DNA of 64,000 nt from Bacteroidota bacterium. GTDB taxonomy: Bacteria; Bacteroidota; Bacteroidia; AKYH767-A; 2013-40CM-41-45. How positions within the stretch are numbered: the first letter of the stretch is position 1; each line of letters opens with the position of its first letter. The stretch is taken from assembly GCA_016720935.1 (NCBI GenBank), contig JADKJP010000004.1, forward strand, positions 496,001 to 560,000, in the 5' to 3' direction. The translations under genes were made by a program, and so were the position numbers. Below, in pieces: positions 1-8,768 of the stretch. The notes below the pieces were generated by a model. The model was not told the DNA's origin and did not search any database. It was given only the letters and a program-made list of their open reading frames with translations.

Positions 1-2442
1 AATCAAAGGATCTGTTGAACCTCCGCGGTCCAAAAGGTTGTAGGAATAATTCCCGTTGAGAGCAAAAAACTTTTTGAAGTAATAGGTCATGCCGATGGAA
101 ACTCCACGGGTCGTAACCCGATCTTTTGAATTGGTGGCGACACGATAAATATTATTCAGGTTAAACAAATTAACAGCCTGTACATAATCAACAGAGGCTC
201 CGATTTTATAACCGATAAATTTTTTATACCAGCTGTAATAGGCGACCATATCGACATATAAATTTTTGAAAAGCGTGGTTCGGTAACCCAATTCAACCGT
301 TTTCACTTCTTCCGGACGAATAGGATCAACATTAAAATACACAAGAGTGTCCGGATTCTGAGAATTGAATGCATTCAGCATACTTTCAATCGTGACGAGA
401 GAATCAAACCCTGTGAGGTTTCCAACGAGCAATGCGCGACCAACATTGTAATACAAATACTGATCAGCAAGAGTAGGATTCCGGATCGCGGAGGACAAAG
501 AAATCCTTACAATCTGCGCGGGATTGATGGTATACACACCACTTAAAGCCGGTGAAAAAAGGTAATTGAAGTTTTCATTTTTATCGAGACGGGCGGTGAG
601 ATCTACTTTCAGTTTATCACCGATGAACCGCTTTTGCAAACCTGCATAAAATCCAAATTCGCGATTTTTGATCACATAACCACCCGTATCACGGAAAATG
701 GTACCTCTGGAATCAGGACGGTATTCACGGAAGTTTCCACCAACGGTGATCTCCATGATCTTTGGTGTGAATTTGTATTCCGCATGCATGTGATACAATG
801 CTGATTTGTCGTAGAAGCGTGATCCGCCTTCGGAATAAAGCGTACTTGTAATGGCATGAAAGGCCGAATCAAAGGCCGCCGTGCCCGGTTCAAAACGCGG
901 GAACTGTCCTGCTGTGGTTACAGTCTGATCCGCGTATGCACGCGTCTCGTTGTGGTATTTGTACATCGAATCAGGGTAGTTCGCGAACAGCCATGGATTG
1001 ATTGCATTTACATAGTCTGTGTAAGACGGATATTGCGAAGGAGTGGGATAACCCGGCAATTGACGAACTTTTGTTCCATAGGTTGTATTCCAGTGATTGC
1101 TGTAATCCTGAGCCCAGCGACTGTCGCTTTTTGCGGCATCCTGCAAAAGCAATGCGGTAAGAAAAGCATCGTAGGAATTTCCCGCGTCTTCATTTGTGGC
1201 ATACATACGCACAAAGAATTTTCCTTCCTGTCTTACTTCAAGGCGTTGCTGGTAAAAGAAAATATCTTTCAGACTATAACGATTGTCTCCCTGGTAAACA
1301 GTTGTACCATTTCCAAAATTTGAAGACAAAATTATTTCTGTTTTCTCTGTTGCCTTGTAATGCAATGCAGCATTTAATTTCAGATTTTTTGTTCCGTAAT
1401 CAACAATATCTTTCTCTTCGTAACCACTGCGGTACCAGATGCCAAGACCCGGGCGAAGCGTTGCAATCGCGGAAGCGTCGTTCTGGCTGTTGTATTCATC
1501 ACCATAACGGTTCACCGCGTCATAACCACCGGGATTATTTTCTTTGTTCTTGGACTGCGGTGTAGCGGCGAGATTATTGGCTTCCCAATCATTTGCCTGC
1601 ATGTAAAACGCGTTCAGTTTATAACCAAACTTTTCTTTCCCTGCTTTGTTTTTAAACACCTGCGCCCAGCGAATTGCCGCCTGCATGAGGCTGCGCTCAC
1701 CTGTTTTGAGTTCAACTTCCAGACCCGGTTTTACAAAAGGGCTCCGGGTAGTCATGCTGATTACACCGTTGAATGCATTCGGACCATAATATGCGGAACT
1801 AGCCCCGGCAACGAGATCGACTTTCAATACATCGAGCTCTGAACTTCCGAGGAAATTTCCCAAGGAGAAATTCAGACCCGGCGCCTGGTTGTCGACACCA
1901 TCAATAATTTGTAATGAACGTACAGGGGAGGTACTGTTGAATCCGCGGGTGTTGACAATGGTAAATCCAAGAGAAGCGCTGGTAAGATCGACACCCTTCA
2001 TTGTTCCCAGGGCTTCGTAAAAGCTGGTCTGAGCGCACTCCTTGATGGCAATGATATCCATCGATTCCACCGTAAGCGGAGATTCTTTTTGCTTCTCGGA
2101 AATCCGGCTGCCGGTAATTTCAACCCCTTTGAGTTCTACTTCTTTAGACTTGAGTTTTACATTCAAGCCTTTATCAGCAGAGACAACTTTAAATTCCTGA
2201 GGTTCATAACCAACGTAGGAGATCACCAGCGTCACAGGAAGAGCCTGTTTTACGTCCAGCTCGAATTTGCCATCCAGATCGGTCGCACTTCCAATGCCGG
2301 TTCCCTTGAGCGTAACGATCGCTCCTACAATGGGTTCATTGGTTTTACCATCACGGATAACACCGCTGATTTTTTGAGCGAGAACATTGAAAGAACAGAG
2401 CAGGAAACATCCGATAATGAGGATGCAGTTGTGAATTTTCAT
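1..2442 (-). CDS. TonB-dependent receptor (3' end outside window)
   Basis: An outer-membrane receptor that would import a ligand using TonB-ExbBD energy. The reading frame is open from an ATG at 2440-2442 through the left edge, so 814 codons are visible and the barrel end is missing. It has a signal peptide (MKIHNCILII to FNVLAQ), then a carboxypeptidase-regulatory-like beta-sandwich at about residues 20-105 (ISGVIRD, GAIVTLKGT, SYVGYE). The plug follows at about 115-230 (LQIIDGVDN, ELDVLKVD, SAYYGPNAFNGVI), then aromatic-rich barrel strands with alternating polar loops. The substrate cannot be inferred: there is no SusD partner on the visible side. It is the last gene on this strand before a repeat-filled gap, so its promoter would lie in 2443-2649; I see no clear box there. 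Confidence 0.92.
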   Translation of the reverse strand, partial: MKIHNCILIIGCFLLCSFNVLAQKISGVIRDGKTNEPIVGAIVTLKGTGIGSATDLDGKFELDVKQALPVTLVISYVGYEPQEFKVVSADKGLNVKLKSKEVELKGVEITGSRISEKQKESPLTVESMDIIAIKECAQTSFYEALGTMKGVDLTSASLGFTIVNTRGFNSTSPVRSLQIIDGVDNQAPGLNFSLGNFLGSSELDVLKVDLVAGASSAYYGPNAFNGVISMTTRSPFVKPGLEVELKTGERSLMQAAIRWAQVFKNKAGKEKFGYKLNAFYMQANDWEANNLAATPQSKNKENNPGGYDAVNRYGDEYNSQNDASAIATLRPGLGIWYRSGYEEKDIVDYGTKNLKLNAALHYKATEKTEIILSSNFGNGTTVYQGDNRYSLKDIFFYQQRLEVRQEGKFFVRMYATNEDAGNSYDAFLTALLLQDAAKSDSRWAQDYSNHWNTTYGTKVRQLPGYPTPSQYPSYTDYVNAINPWLFANYPDSMYKYHNETRAYADQTVTTAGQFPRFEPGTAAFDSAFHAITSTLYSEGGSRFYDKSALYHMHAEYKFTPKIMEITVGGNFREYRPDSRGTIFRDTGGYVIKNREFGFYAGLQKRFIGDKLKVDLTARLDKNENFNYLFSPALSGVYTINPAQIVRISLSSAIRNPTLADQYLYYNVGRALLVGNLTGFDSLVTIESMLNAFNSQNPDTLVYFNVDPIRPEEVKTVELGYRTTLFKNLYVDMVAYYSWYKKFIGYKIGASVDYVQAVNLFNLNNIYRVATNSKDRVTTRGVSIGMTYYFKKFFALNGNYSYNLLDRGGSTDPLI

Positions 2443-2522
2443 CAGAAATGGTCTTCTTGGACATTCAAACCTACGTGTTTCGGGGTAAATACGCAAATGT
2501 GAAAAGGAGGCAGGATTGATTA

Positions 2523-2613
2523 GGCAAAAGGCAAAAGCAAAGCAAAGTAAAAGGCAAAGGCAAAGGCAAAGTAAGGCAAAGGCAAAAGGCCCCAACCTCA
2601 AGGCAAAAGGTCA
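2523..2613. repeat. Low-complexity GGCAAA/GGCAAAA tandem tract
   Basis: The gap 2443-2649 is largely occupied by direct repeats of GGCAAAA, GGCAAA and shortened variants (GCAAA, GTAAAA). The unit length drifts between 5 and 7 nt, so it is less regular than the heptad arrays elsewhere in the window. It lies downstream of the di-heme protein gene and upstream of the TonB receptor gene. Confidence 0.75.
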
Positions 2614-2649
2614 GCAAAAAGATAATCCTTTATGAAAAGTCAAAAAAAT

Positions 2650-3696
2650 TTATCTCATAGATGGGTCGGCAAACCGACGATCCATTAAAAAAGTATTATC
2701 GGTGAGTGTTTTCAGAAACGCGATCAGATCGCTTTGCTCCTGTTCGGTCAAGCCCACGGCACGCTGGATACTCTGATCAAAATTATCTGTATAAAATTTT
2801 CCTTCGGCATAATGCTTCATGACTTCATTGAGATTCCGGAATCTTCCATCGTGCATGTATGGATAAGTTCTTTCGACGTTACGCAAGGAAGGAACTTTGA
2901 AACGCATATAATCCTCCGCCTTCCCGGTGATTGCTGCACGTCCAGAATCTTTCAATGCTGAATCGGGTTTCAATCCGATGTTCCGGTAGGAGTTATCTGT
3001 AAACAAGGGCTCCTTGTGACAATTTTCACATTTAGTTCGGAACAGATTCAACCCTCTCGTTTCCTGATCAGAAAAGGTCTCTTTCCCTTCCAGATATTTA
3101 TCAAACCTTGAATTTGAAGAAACCATCAACGCTAAAAATTGTGAAAGAGATTTTAGCAGTCGCTCGGAGGTGATGTCAGTTGTTCCAAATGCTTTTTTGA
3201 AAAGTCCGGGGTAGATTGAATCTTTTTGCAATTTCATCAGCACAGTATCCAGGCTCTCCCCCATTTCAATCGGACTTGTCAGCGGCGCCAGAGGTTGCAG
3301 ATCGAGATGATTGATTCCTCCATCCGCCATAAACGCGTCTTTCCAGATCAGGTTTTGTAAAGCAGGAACATTTCGTTTTCCAATTTGTCCCAGCATTCCA
3401 TGACTCAGCGCGTGATCAATGTGGGCAAATGCGGCGAAACGCTGATGACAACTCGCGCAACTGGTGAAATAATCTTTTGAAAGAATGGGATCGTAAAACA
3501 ATTTTCTCCCAAGCGTAAATCCAGCAACTGTGATTTTATTATTCTTCAGATCGTACAAGGGTTCGGGAAATCCTTTGGGAATTTTCAATTCCACATCCTC
3601 CGGATGGATTTCGAAATACGGATTATCCTGTATGAAACCCGCGAACAAAACGGTAAAAATAATCAGGAAAAAAAATACAATCAGATGTCTAGCCAT
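2650..3696 (-). CDS. MauG/MbnH-like di-heme cytochrome c peroxidase family protein
   Basis: A periplasmic di-heme protein of the bacterial cytochrome c peroxidase/MauG superfamily. From the ATG at 3694-3696 (MARHLIVFFF) it has 348 residues, an N-terminal signal or anchor segment, and two heme-binding CxxCH motifs: CASCH at about residues 80-84 and CENCH at about 223-227. The family signature VPSLRNV with PYMHDG follows at about 268-285. A TTG at 3717 would extend it by seven residues into the upstream gene; the ATG start is preferred and leaves a 7-nt gap. The preceding gene is MbnP-like, so MbnH is a better comparison than peroxide-detoxifying CcpA. MbnH proteins oxidise a tryptophan of their MbnP partner to kynurenine; whether this one does so is inference. 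Confidence 0.85.
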   Translation of the reverse strand: MARHLIVFFFLIIFTVLFAGFIQDNPYFEIHPEDVELKIPKGFPEPLYDLKNNKITVAGFTLGRKLFYDPILSKDYFTSCASCHQRFAAFAHIDHALSHGMLGQIGKRNVPALQNLIWKDAFMADGGINHLDLQPLAPLTSPIEMGESLDTVLMKLQKDSIYPGLFKKAFGTTDITSERLLKSLSQFLALMVSSNSRFDKYLEGKETFSDQETRGLNLFRTKCENCHKEPLFTDNSYRNIGLKPDSALKDSGRAAITGKAEDYMRFKVPSLRNVERTYPYMHDGRFRNLNEVMKHYAEGKFYTDNFDQSIQRAVGLTEQEQSDLIAFLKTLTDNTFLMDRRFADPSMR

Positions 3697-3703
3697 TTTT
3701 CGA

Positions 3704-4471
3704 TCAATGAATCTCAAGGACAGAAAACATATCGGAATAATTGTCGGCCATCATTTCCGCATTGTGAAAATCAGTGACGGATGAAAGTACAGACAAGTCC
3801 ACTTTTTCCGGTGATTTAAATAATTCAAGAACATCAGCCCTGAGAACAATTTGTCTTAATGGCTCCTTAACGGATTTCTGATCAAGCGGCAGAGTTATTC
3901 TCCGAATACAATTTGCCGGAGACTTGTAACCACCTACGTGAAATTCATACATATTGGCAGGAGATTTAGAAGCCGGAGATTTTCCTTCCAGTTTCAAAAA
4001 AATATATCCCGTGTTCCATGTCCAGAACATCCCGTTCACAGGATCGAGAGCGCCGGATTGAATACCGCTACAGTTCAGGATACTGTCGACTCCGAGTGTA
4101 AAGGAAAGCGAAGAATAATTACCTGCCGGAACATCCGGAAGAAAAATTTTCTTTGTAGAAGCTTCTTCTTCGTTAATCAGGAAAACTTCTTTAGAATTAT
4201 ATTCCTTACCATCCACACTCTTGAGGTGGAAATTACTGAGATAGTATTTGAATTTTGTTACTGTAAAATGCTGACCCAATTCATTTGTATAGGATCCAGA
4301 ATCCAGCCTGAGTGCCTGGTTTCCTGCAAAATGTTGCAACACAATCTCCAATGCACTCTGCGCCTTTATTGGCGCGGAAAAGCAACAAAACAAAAGAACA
4401 AGAGCAGAAAAATACTGTCTTGTTCTTTTGCAGGATCGTATCAGGAAAACAGATTTCAATTTATTTGGCAA
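3704..4471 (-). CDS. MbnP-like family protein (putative periplasmic copper protein)
   Basis: About 255 residues with a hydrophobic N-terminal export segment (ALVLLFCCFSAPIKAQ), then a beta-rich domain. The family-typical stretches are present: TVTKFKYYLSNF, VFLINEEE, SLSFTLGVD, and MFWTWNTGYIFLKLEG with its conserved aromatic W-x-W-x-x-GY pattern. MbnP proteins bind copper and are partnered with MauG-like MbnH, which is encoded immediately downstream here. The start is unusual: no ATG precedes the signal segment. The in-frame choices are TTG at 4469-4471, which overlaps the YHYH gene by 11 bp, or TTG at 4457-4459, just after that gene's stop. Translational coupling is likely. The family call is fairly secure; the metal and the modification are inferred. 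Confidence 0.8.
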   Translation of the reverse strand: MPNKLKSVFLIRSCKRTRQYFSALVLLFCCFSAPIKAQSALEIVLQHFAGNQALRLDSGSYTNELGQHFTVTKFKYYLSNFHLKSVDGKEYNSKEVFLINEEEASTKKIFLPDVPAGNYSSLSFTLGVDSILNCSGIQSGALDPVNGMFWTWNTGYIFLKLEGKSPASKSPANMYEFHVGGYKSPANCIRRITLPLDQKSVKEPLRQIVLRADVLELFKSPEKVDLSVLSSVTDFHNAEMMADNYSDMFSVLEIH

Positions 4472-5666
4472 CCACTATTTTTTGAATATGGCTTTGTGTT
4501 TTAGAAGACAAATGAAGCAAATAATTTCCGGATGGGTATTTTGTAAAATCAAGTGTATAGCTGATGCTTGGCTGCCAGTTGTCAAATACCTGCAGCAGTT
4601 TGCCCTGTGCATTGTACAACTCCGCACGGATATTATTATCACTGGAAGGATCCATATAAATGAATGCATATTCATTTACCGGATTTGGACTCATCGAATA
4701 TTGAATTCCGGAAGTGATCTCCTGCACAGCTGCAGTACTTCCATTGTAGACAGTAGTCGGCTCAATAATGGTCACATGTCCTGAACCCGGACCGGTATTT
4801 CCCTGTTGCACTACTCCGTAATACGTTCCATACATGGTGTAAGGAAACACAGGATTGAGAGCCGCGTCGATGGTCACGAAATAAGCATAAGTTCCTGCAG
4901 GATATTCCGGTGTCACACAAAACCTCCCATTTCTCTGATCCAGATCGCCGGAACCCGGGGTGTAAATATGATCTTCGATAAAACAACCTGCCGGATAAGT
5001 CGCATTGACAGCAGGTCCGTTAGCACGTGTTGTATTTGCAGATAAAGCGTAACTGCTGGTCATTCTTTTGATCGGACCGGTACCGTTGGTATTGGTGTAA
5101 GCATACGCGCCATAAATCGGGAAACCATCAAAAGCGTAGCCGATAATTGGCGAATGATGTGTACTGTCAGCATCATCATACAAACAGGTAGGGCTCACAT
5201 GGTGATGATATTCTCCCTGTTGTTGTGGATGTCCAAGGCAATTGTCGAATCCCTGTCCTTCCCAATAGTAGGCATTGCGGTTCCAGATCCCCTGGTTTTG
5301 ATAGGACATCGCGTCGGAAACATTGAATACACTCACACCATTGGACCAGACACCGGTATGACCCAAACCAATAGCTGTTGGAGTGCCTGTATTTTCTACA
5401 GGGTTTCTTGTGATTTTAAAAACAAAATTCTGGTTTGACGGAGTATTCGGATTTCCGCCCCATGGTCCGATACTGTATCCCGGAATGCAGGTACAACTCA
5501 CGTAAACATTGTTGGTGGAATATTGTACCACCTGAACATTGGATTGAATTCCATTGTAGCCTGTCGCGCCGGTTGTATTGCGCACCCAGGTTGTAATCTC
5601 CGGGGTTTGGGCGAATGAAAGCAAAGCCGACAGAGCAAAGAAGAGAGAGAAGACTGTTTTTTTCAT
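4461..5666 (-). CDS. YHYH-domain secreted protein with T9SS type A sorting domain
   Basis: 401 residues. The signal peptide ends near SFAQ (residue 20). The central YHYH domain is at about residues 40-290, with the histidine-rich EYHHHVSP core at 152-159 and flanking conserved blocks YAFDGFPIYG and TYAYFVT. The C-terminal ~80 residues form a T9SS sorting domain (YSMSPNPVNEYAFIYM, ELYNAQGKLL, YPSGNYLLHL, final KIVV), so it is predicted to be exported by type IX secretion and held at, or released from, the cell surface. The molecular role of YHYH proteins is poorly known. The run of His and Cys residues (CTC, HHH, DNCLGH) and its place directly ahead of MbnP/MbnH-like genes suggest metal handling, which is inference. 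Confidence 0.85.
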   Translation of the reverse strand: MKKTVFSLFFALSALLSFAQTPEITTWVRNTTGATGYNGIQSNVQVVQYSTNNVYVSCTCIPGYSIGPWGGNPNTPSNQNFVFKITRNPVENTGTPTAIGLGHTGVWSNGVSVFNVSDAMSYQNQGIWNRNAYYWEGQGFDNCLGHPQQQGEYHHHVSPTCLYDDADSTHHSPIIGYAFDGFPIYGAYAYTNTNGTGPIKRMTSSYALSANTTRANGPAVNATYPAGCFIEDHIYTPGSGDLDQRNGRFCVTPEYPAGTYAYFVTIDAALNPVFPYTMYGTYYGVVQQGNTGPGSGHVTIIEPTTVYNGSTAAVQEITSGIQYSMSPNPVNEYAFIYMDPSSDNNIRAELYNAQGKLLQVFDNWQPSISYTLDFTKYPSGNYLLHLSSKTQSHIQKIVVAK

Positions 5667-5730
5667 AGTGGTCTTTATGGTTGGGGATATTTATAATTGT
5701 AATGCTGTAGAGCTCGGGTAAGGCGAGAGT

Positions 5731-6186
5731 TTACCTCGGTCCGGGAGCCATCATTCGCAAAGCTTCATTGATGACTTCGTCAAATTTTTTCTGTTGTTCA
5801 GTTGTACAGATTTCTCTCACTTTTTGAAAATGATAGAAGGTTGACAATTCAATTTGTTTCTGCTGACTCACCAGGGAATCAGCCATAGCTTCAACTTGAG
5901 CTTTATCGACAGGATTTTTACTCAACATGTCAAAAAACGCGTCGTGTAATTCTCTGCTGTTTTCACGTAAGGATTGAACGGATGCACGGTGTTCATTTTT
6001 CAATGTTTCAAATTTCTCTCTTTGTTCCTGTGACAAATTCAATTCACGACTCAGAAATTCAACTAAATCACGATGAGGAGGCGGACCCATGGGCGGACCT
6101 TTTCTTGTCCACATAAATCCCAGCGTTGCCAGGTTAATGAGCAACAAAATAATAATTACAACTTTGAGAAATTTTGAATTTTCCAT
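5731..6186 (-). CDS. CnrX/Spy-like periplasmic heavy-metal sensor
   Basis: 151 residues. One membrane segment at about residues 7-25 (FLKVVIIILLLINLATLGF), then a soluble all-helical periplasmic domain. The LSREL-LSQEQREKFETL and EICTTEQQKKFDEVI segments are the paired LTxxQ-like helices of the Spy/CpxP/CnrX (heavy-metal resistance) family. A GPPMGPPPHRD linker near residues 30-40 supplies a His close to the membrane. It lies 7 bp downstream of the small membrane-protein gene and follows an ECF sigma factor gene, so its likely role is to sense metal or envelope stress in the periplasm and gate release of the sigma factor, as CnrX does with CnrY/CnrH. Which metal is unknown; copper is suggested by the downstream genes. 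Confidence 0.8.
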   Translation of the reverse strand: MENSKFLKVVIIILLLINLATLGFMWTRKGPPMGPPPHRDLVEFLSRELNLSQEQREKFETLKNEHRASVQSLRENSRELHDAFFDMLSKNPVDKAQVEAMADSLVSQQKQIELSTFYHFQKVREICTTEQQKKFDEVINEALRMMAPGPR

Positions 6187-6193
6187 TCCTCGC

Positions 6194-6502
6194 TTAATTA
6201 ATTGAATTGAGGTAACTAAAATATTCCTGGTAAACCGGACTCGATTGAGTCGTTGTGATGCGGCTGGATTTCTGGTAATGAATCATAGACAAAATATTGA
6301 TTCCGGCCAATAACACAATACTCGCAGCGATTGCCCATTTTACAACCGGACGAAGGTCATAGATTCGAGCAGGAAGAGCGTTAACTTTTGAAATAATTTT
6401 CTGCTCCAGACCCAAAGGCAATTCAGGTTTTTGCAAACCATCAAGACTTTGAAGCGTGGCATCGATTTTCTGATCTATTGAATTTTTATTCTCAATATTC
6501 AT
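6194..6502 (-). CDS. Small single-pass membrane protein, probable anti-sigma factor
   Basis: 102 residues. A charged, helical cytoplasmic N-terminus of ~65 residues (IDQKIDATLQSLDGLQKPEL, LEQKIISKVNALP) is followed by one membrane helix (VVKWAIAASIVLLAGINILS) and a short periplasmic tail rich in Ser/Thr/Tyr. This is the topology of short ECF anti-sigma factors, and it sits between the sigma gene and the periplasmic sensor gene. No zinc-binding HxxxCxxC is present, so it is not a ZAS-type anti-sigma. Function is inferred from topology and position, not from a recognised domain. Confidence 0.7.
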   Translation of the reverse strand: MNIENKNSIDQKIDATLQSLDGLQKPELPLGLEQKIISKVNALPARIYDLRPVVKWAIAASIVLLAGINILSMIHYQKSSRITTTQSSPVYQEYFSYLNSIN

Positions 6503-6519
6503 TTCAATTCGTTGTATAA

Positions 6520-6552
6520 ATCCGGAGATTGATTAAAGTAAATCAACCGGAT
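6520..6552. other. Imperfect inverted repeat between sigma and anti-sigma genes
   Basis: ATCCGG (6520-6525) and TTGATT (6529-6534) pair with AATCAA (6541-6546) and CCGGAT (6547-6552), giving two 6-bp stems separated by a 3-nt bulge. It falls in the 93-bp gap between the sigma factor stop and the anti-sigma start. It could be an mRNA hairpin that sets the sigma to anti-sigma ratio, or an operator. It is not followed by a T-run. Confidence 0.45.
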
Positions 6553-6595
6553 CTGATGGTTAGATGTCAATCCTGCGGTAAACTTGCGCCTGATT

Positions 6596-7168
6596 TCACT
6601 TTTTTTCATAATAATCCCTGAGCAATTTCTGAAGGTTCTGTTTTGCGCGAAACAAAAGTGATTCTACAGAAGATACAGTAAGTCCCATCACCTCCGCGAT
6701 TTCAGCGTAGGAGAGGATTTCAATTTTGCTTAGAACAAATGCAGTCTTTTGGTTTTCAGGAAGTTTGGCGATAGCGGCAAAGAGAATTCTTGACATTTCC
6801 TTTTTCTCGAGCTGAATTCCGGGGTGTTCAAAATCGGGGATAGTATCCAGAGGCGAAAGTTCCTGATCCTCCTTTTGCTGATGAAAAATCACGAAACGTT
6901 TTTTGGTGTTTTTCTTTCGGAGAAATTCGTAGCATTTACTGACGGTGATCCTGTATATCCAGGTTGAAAGTTTAGAATCACCCCTGAACTGATGAATCGA
7001 TTTAAAAATGCTGACGAAAATTTCCTGGGTCAAATCCTCCGCATCTTCCCTGTTTTGCAAAATCCCAAGAACAGTATTGTACACTTTGGAACCAAAAATT
7101 TTTACAAATTCAGAATAAGCTGCCTGCTCAGCATTATTCATCCTTTGTATGAGATCATTATACATCAT
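6596..7168 (-). CDS. RNA polymerase ECF-type sigma factor
   Basis: 190 residues. Sigma-70 region 2 is at about residues 10-85 (DAEDLTQEIFVSIFKSIHQF, then the DNA-contacting STWIYRI). Region 4 is at about 130-185 (LPENQKTAFVLSKIEILSYA, EIAEVMGL, SVESLLFRAK). A charged linker of ~45 residues separates them, and there is no region 3, as expected for the ECF class. Two adjacent ATGs (7163-7168) are possible starts. It heads a same-strand set: anti-sigma-like protein, CnrX-like sensor, YHYH, MbnP-like and MauG-like genes. This sigma factor probably activates that set and itself. I could not define its target promoter by comparing the gaps by eye. Confidence 0.93.
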   Translation of the reverse strand: MMYNDLIQRMNNAEQAAYSEFVKIFGSKVYNTVLGILQNREDAEDLTQEIFVSIFKSIHQFRGDSKLSTWIYRITVSKCYEFLRKKNTKKRFVIFHQQKEDQELSPLDTIPDFEHPGIQLEKKEMSRILFAAIAKLPENQKTAFVLSKIEILSYAEIAEVMGLTVSSVESLLFRAKQNLQKLLRDYYEKK

Positions 7169-7233
7169 GAAAGCAGAAGGCAGAATAATTTGACGGGAAA
7201 CTGAAAGTCCGGAGGAGGAAGATAAAAATTATT

Positions 7234-7251
7234 CTTTACAAAACAGTAAAG
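7234..7251. other. 6-bp inverted repeat upstream of the sigma gene
   Basis: CTTTAC (7234-7239) and GTAAAG (7246-7251) flank a 6-nt spacer in the 133-bp gap between the T9SS cargo gene stop and the sigma gene. It is a candidate operator or weak hairpin; no other element is evident in the gap. Confidence 0.3.
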
Positions 7252-7301
7252 AGGCGAAGGTTACCGTACTTATATTTCTTTTAGCTTCAGGTGTAGCACA
7301 A

Positions 7302-8768
7302 TCACTCCTTCACAAACCGCTTTACAACTTTACCGATTCCGGATTTCAATTCAACGAAATAAACACCAGGCGTCAATGATGATGTATTGATTTCCTCGTA
7401 TTCTCCATTTTTTATTTCGTGAATGGGGACAGAAATCTGTTGACCAAAAATATTAAAAACAACAATTTCATTCCAGTTCGAAGAGTTTATTGTGATGTAT
7501 AAAAGATTTCGAACAGGATTGGGGAAGAGTACAGTCTCCATCGGCCTTTCGACAAATGGCTTAACATCTGTAGGTAGACTATCACAAAGTGTCCCGCCTT
7601 CCGCTCCGAGGAAATAATTTGGAAAGTTAGGAATAGTTCCTCCATTGAATGCAGGAAGATAAACACAGTGCTGACAAACATCACAAGCTACTCCTGCACT
7701 GTCAGGGTAATTGATCACATGCATCTCAGTAGTACTATTACCGCAATTGATATAGATTTTATCATCCGGGGCTAAATATGAAAGGTAGAAATCGGCAGCT
7801 AACCCATGAGAATAATAATGATCCCAGACGGCAACTGTTAATTGACTGGCCGGAATGTTAGACGCTAACATATCAAATTGATAAATATAATCCATACTGG
7901 TCAAGTACAAATATCTTCCACTCCTAGAAAAAGCAGCTCCACCAAGACTAGCTCCATCGTTTATATCTACATGTATGAGATTACTGAACGACCCAGTGCA
8001 TCTGTCAAAATCAAAAATATCCAGATCATTATATGCTTCATAATACGCAAATTTTAATCCATCTGGCGAGAACAAACATTGACCCACTCCTATTTCATGA
8101 TAAGTGCTGTTAAAATTCCAAGGTCCTGATATTCCCGATGGTGTAATTAAATATTCCAAAATACCACCATAACCATATCTCTGTGTAACAACCCACCAAT
8201 CTCTACCATTAGCATGCCTGCATGCTGTTATTCTCCCTGGCACCAAACTGTCATTGAACAGTACTGTATTCTTTTGAATAACACCACCACGCCCACTGTC
8301 AAGTGCCATATCAATTATTGAATAATAAAGGTAAAAAGATGCATATGAACTGAATCGATCATCAATCGTTTCATGAAATAAATAATACTTGGTTGAGTCA
8401 TCAGGAAACGGAACCACCAAATTTCCTTGAGGGAGCGTCAATCCGTACGGTGCATGTGCAGTTGTAAAATCAGCAGGATTGAGCCCACTGCCATTTAACA
8501 TTGTGTCATCTAAGGCATTCGCAATATAAATTCCGTTTGTATAAAAAAGCAGATTACCATTAACATCCGAAATTTCACCATTTGTCACATCAATGTTCAT
8601 GAAGCGAGTTACGGTATCAATCACTAACGATCCGGAATTAAAATCCCAATTCATCCCATGCCAATTTGAAACACAACAATCATAACCCATCACCCAGATC
8701 TTATCCTGACCTTGAGCTGAGCACATCAGATTACTTATTAAAAAAAGAATTGCAGGAAAGAATTTCAT
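7302..8768 (-). CDS. Secreted T9SS type A cargo protein, probable beta-propeller
   Basis: 488 residues with a signal peptide (MKFFPAILFLISNLMCSAQG). The body has repeated Gly/Asp-rich blades (GNLLFYTNGIYIAN, FSPDGLKFAYYE, FSRSGRYLYLTSM, LAPDDKIYINCG) resembling WD40/PD40-type propellers. The last ~75 residues are a T9SS sorting domain (VLFPNPVRNLLYITI, VVFNIFGQQIS, LTPGVYFVELK, KVVKRFV). Similar Bacteroidota proteins carry the N-terminal DVNGNLLFYTNG motif but have no assigned function. It is probably cell-surface or released. It is separated from the downstream ECF module by 133 bp, and I see no reason to link the two functionally. Confidence 0.75.
   Translation of the reverse strand: MKFFPAILFLISNLMCSAQGQDKIWVMGYDCCVSNWHGMNWDFNSGSLVIDTVTRFMNIDVTNGEISDVNGNLLFYTNGIYIANALDDTMLNGSGLNPADFTTAHAPYGLTLPQGNLVVPFPDDSTKYYLFHETIDDRFSSYASFYLYYSIIDMALDSGRGGVIQKNTVLFNDSLVPGRITACRHANGRDWWVVTQRYGYGGILEYLITPSGISGPWNFNSTYHEIGVGQCLFSPDGLKFAYYEAYNDLDIFDFDRCTGSFSNLIHVDINDGASLGGAAFSRSGRYLYLTSMDYIYQFDMLASNIPASQLTVAVWDHYYSHGLAADFYLSYLAPDDKIYINCGNSTTEMHVINYPDSAGVACDVCQHCVYLPAFNGGTIPNFPNYFLGAEGGTLCDSLPTDVKPFVERPMETVLFPNPVRNLLYITINSSNWNEIVVFNIFGQQISVPIHEIKNGEYEEINTSSLTPGVYFVELKSGIGKVVKRFVKE

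Noticed and set aside
856..1323. 155-residue plus-strand ORF
   Set aside because: Antisense to the TonB receptor frame; Cys/Arg/Val-rich, low-quality composition, no start context. A shadow of the real gene.
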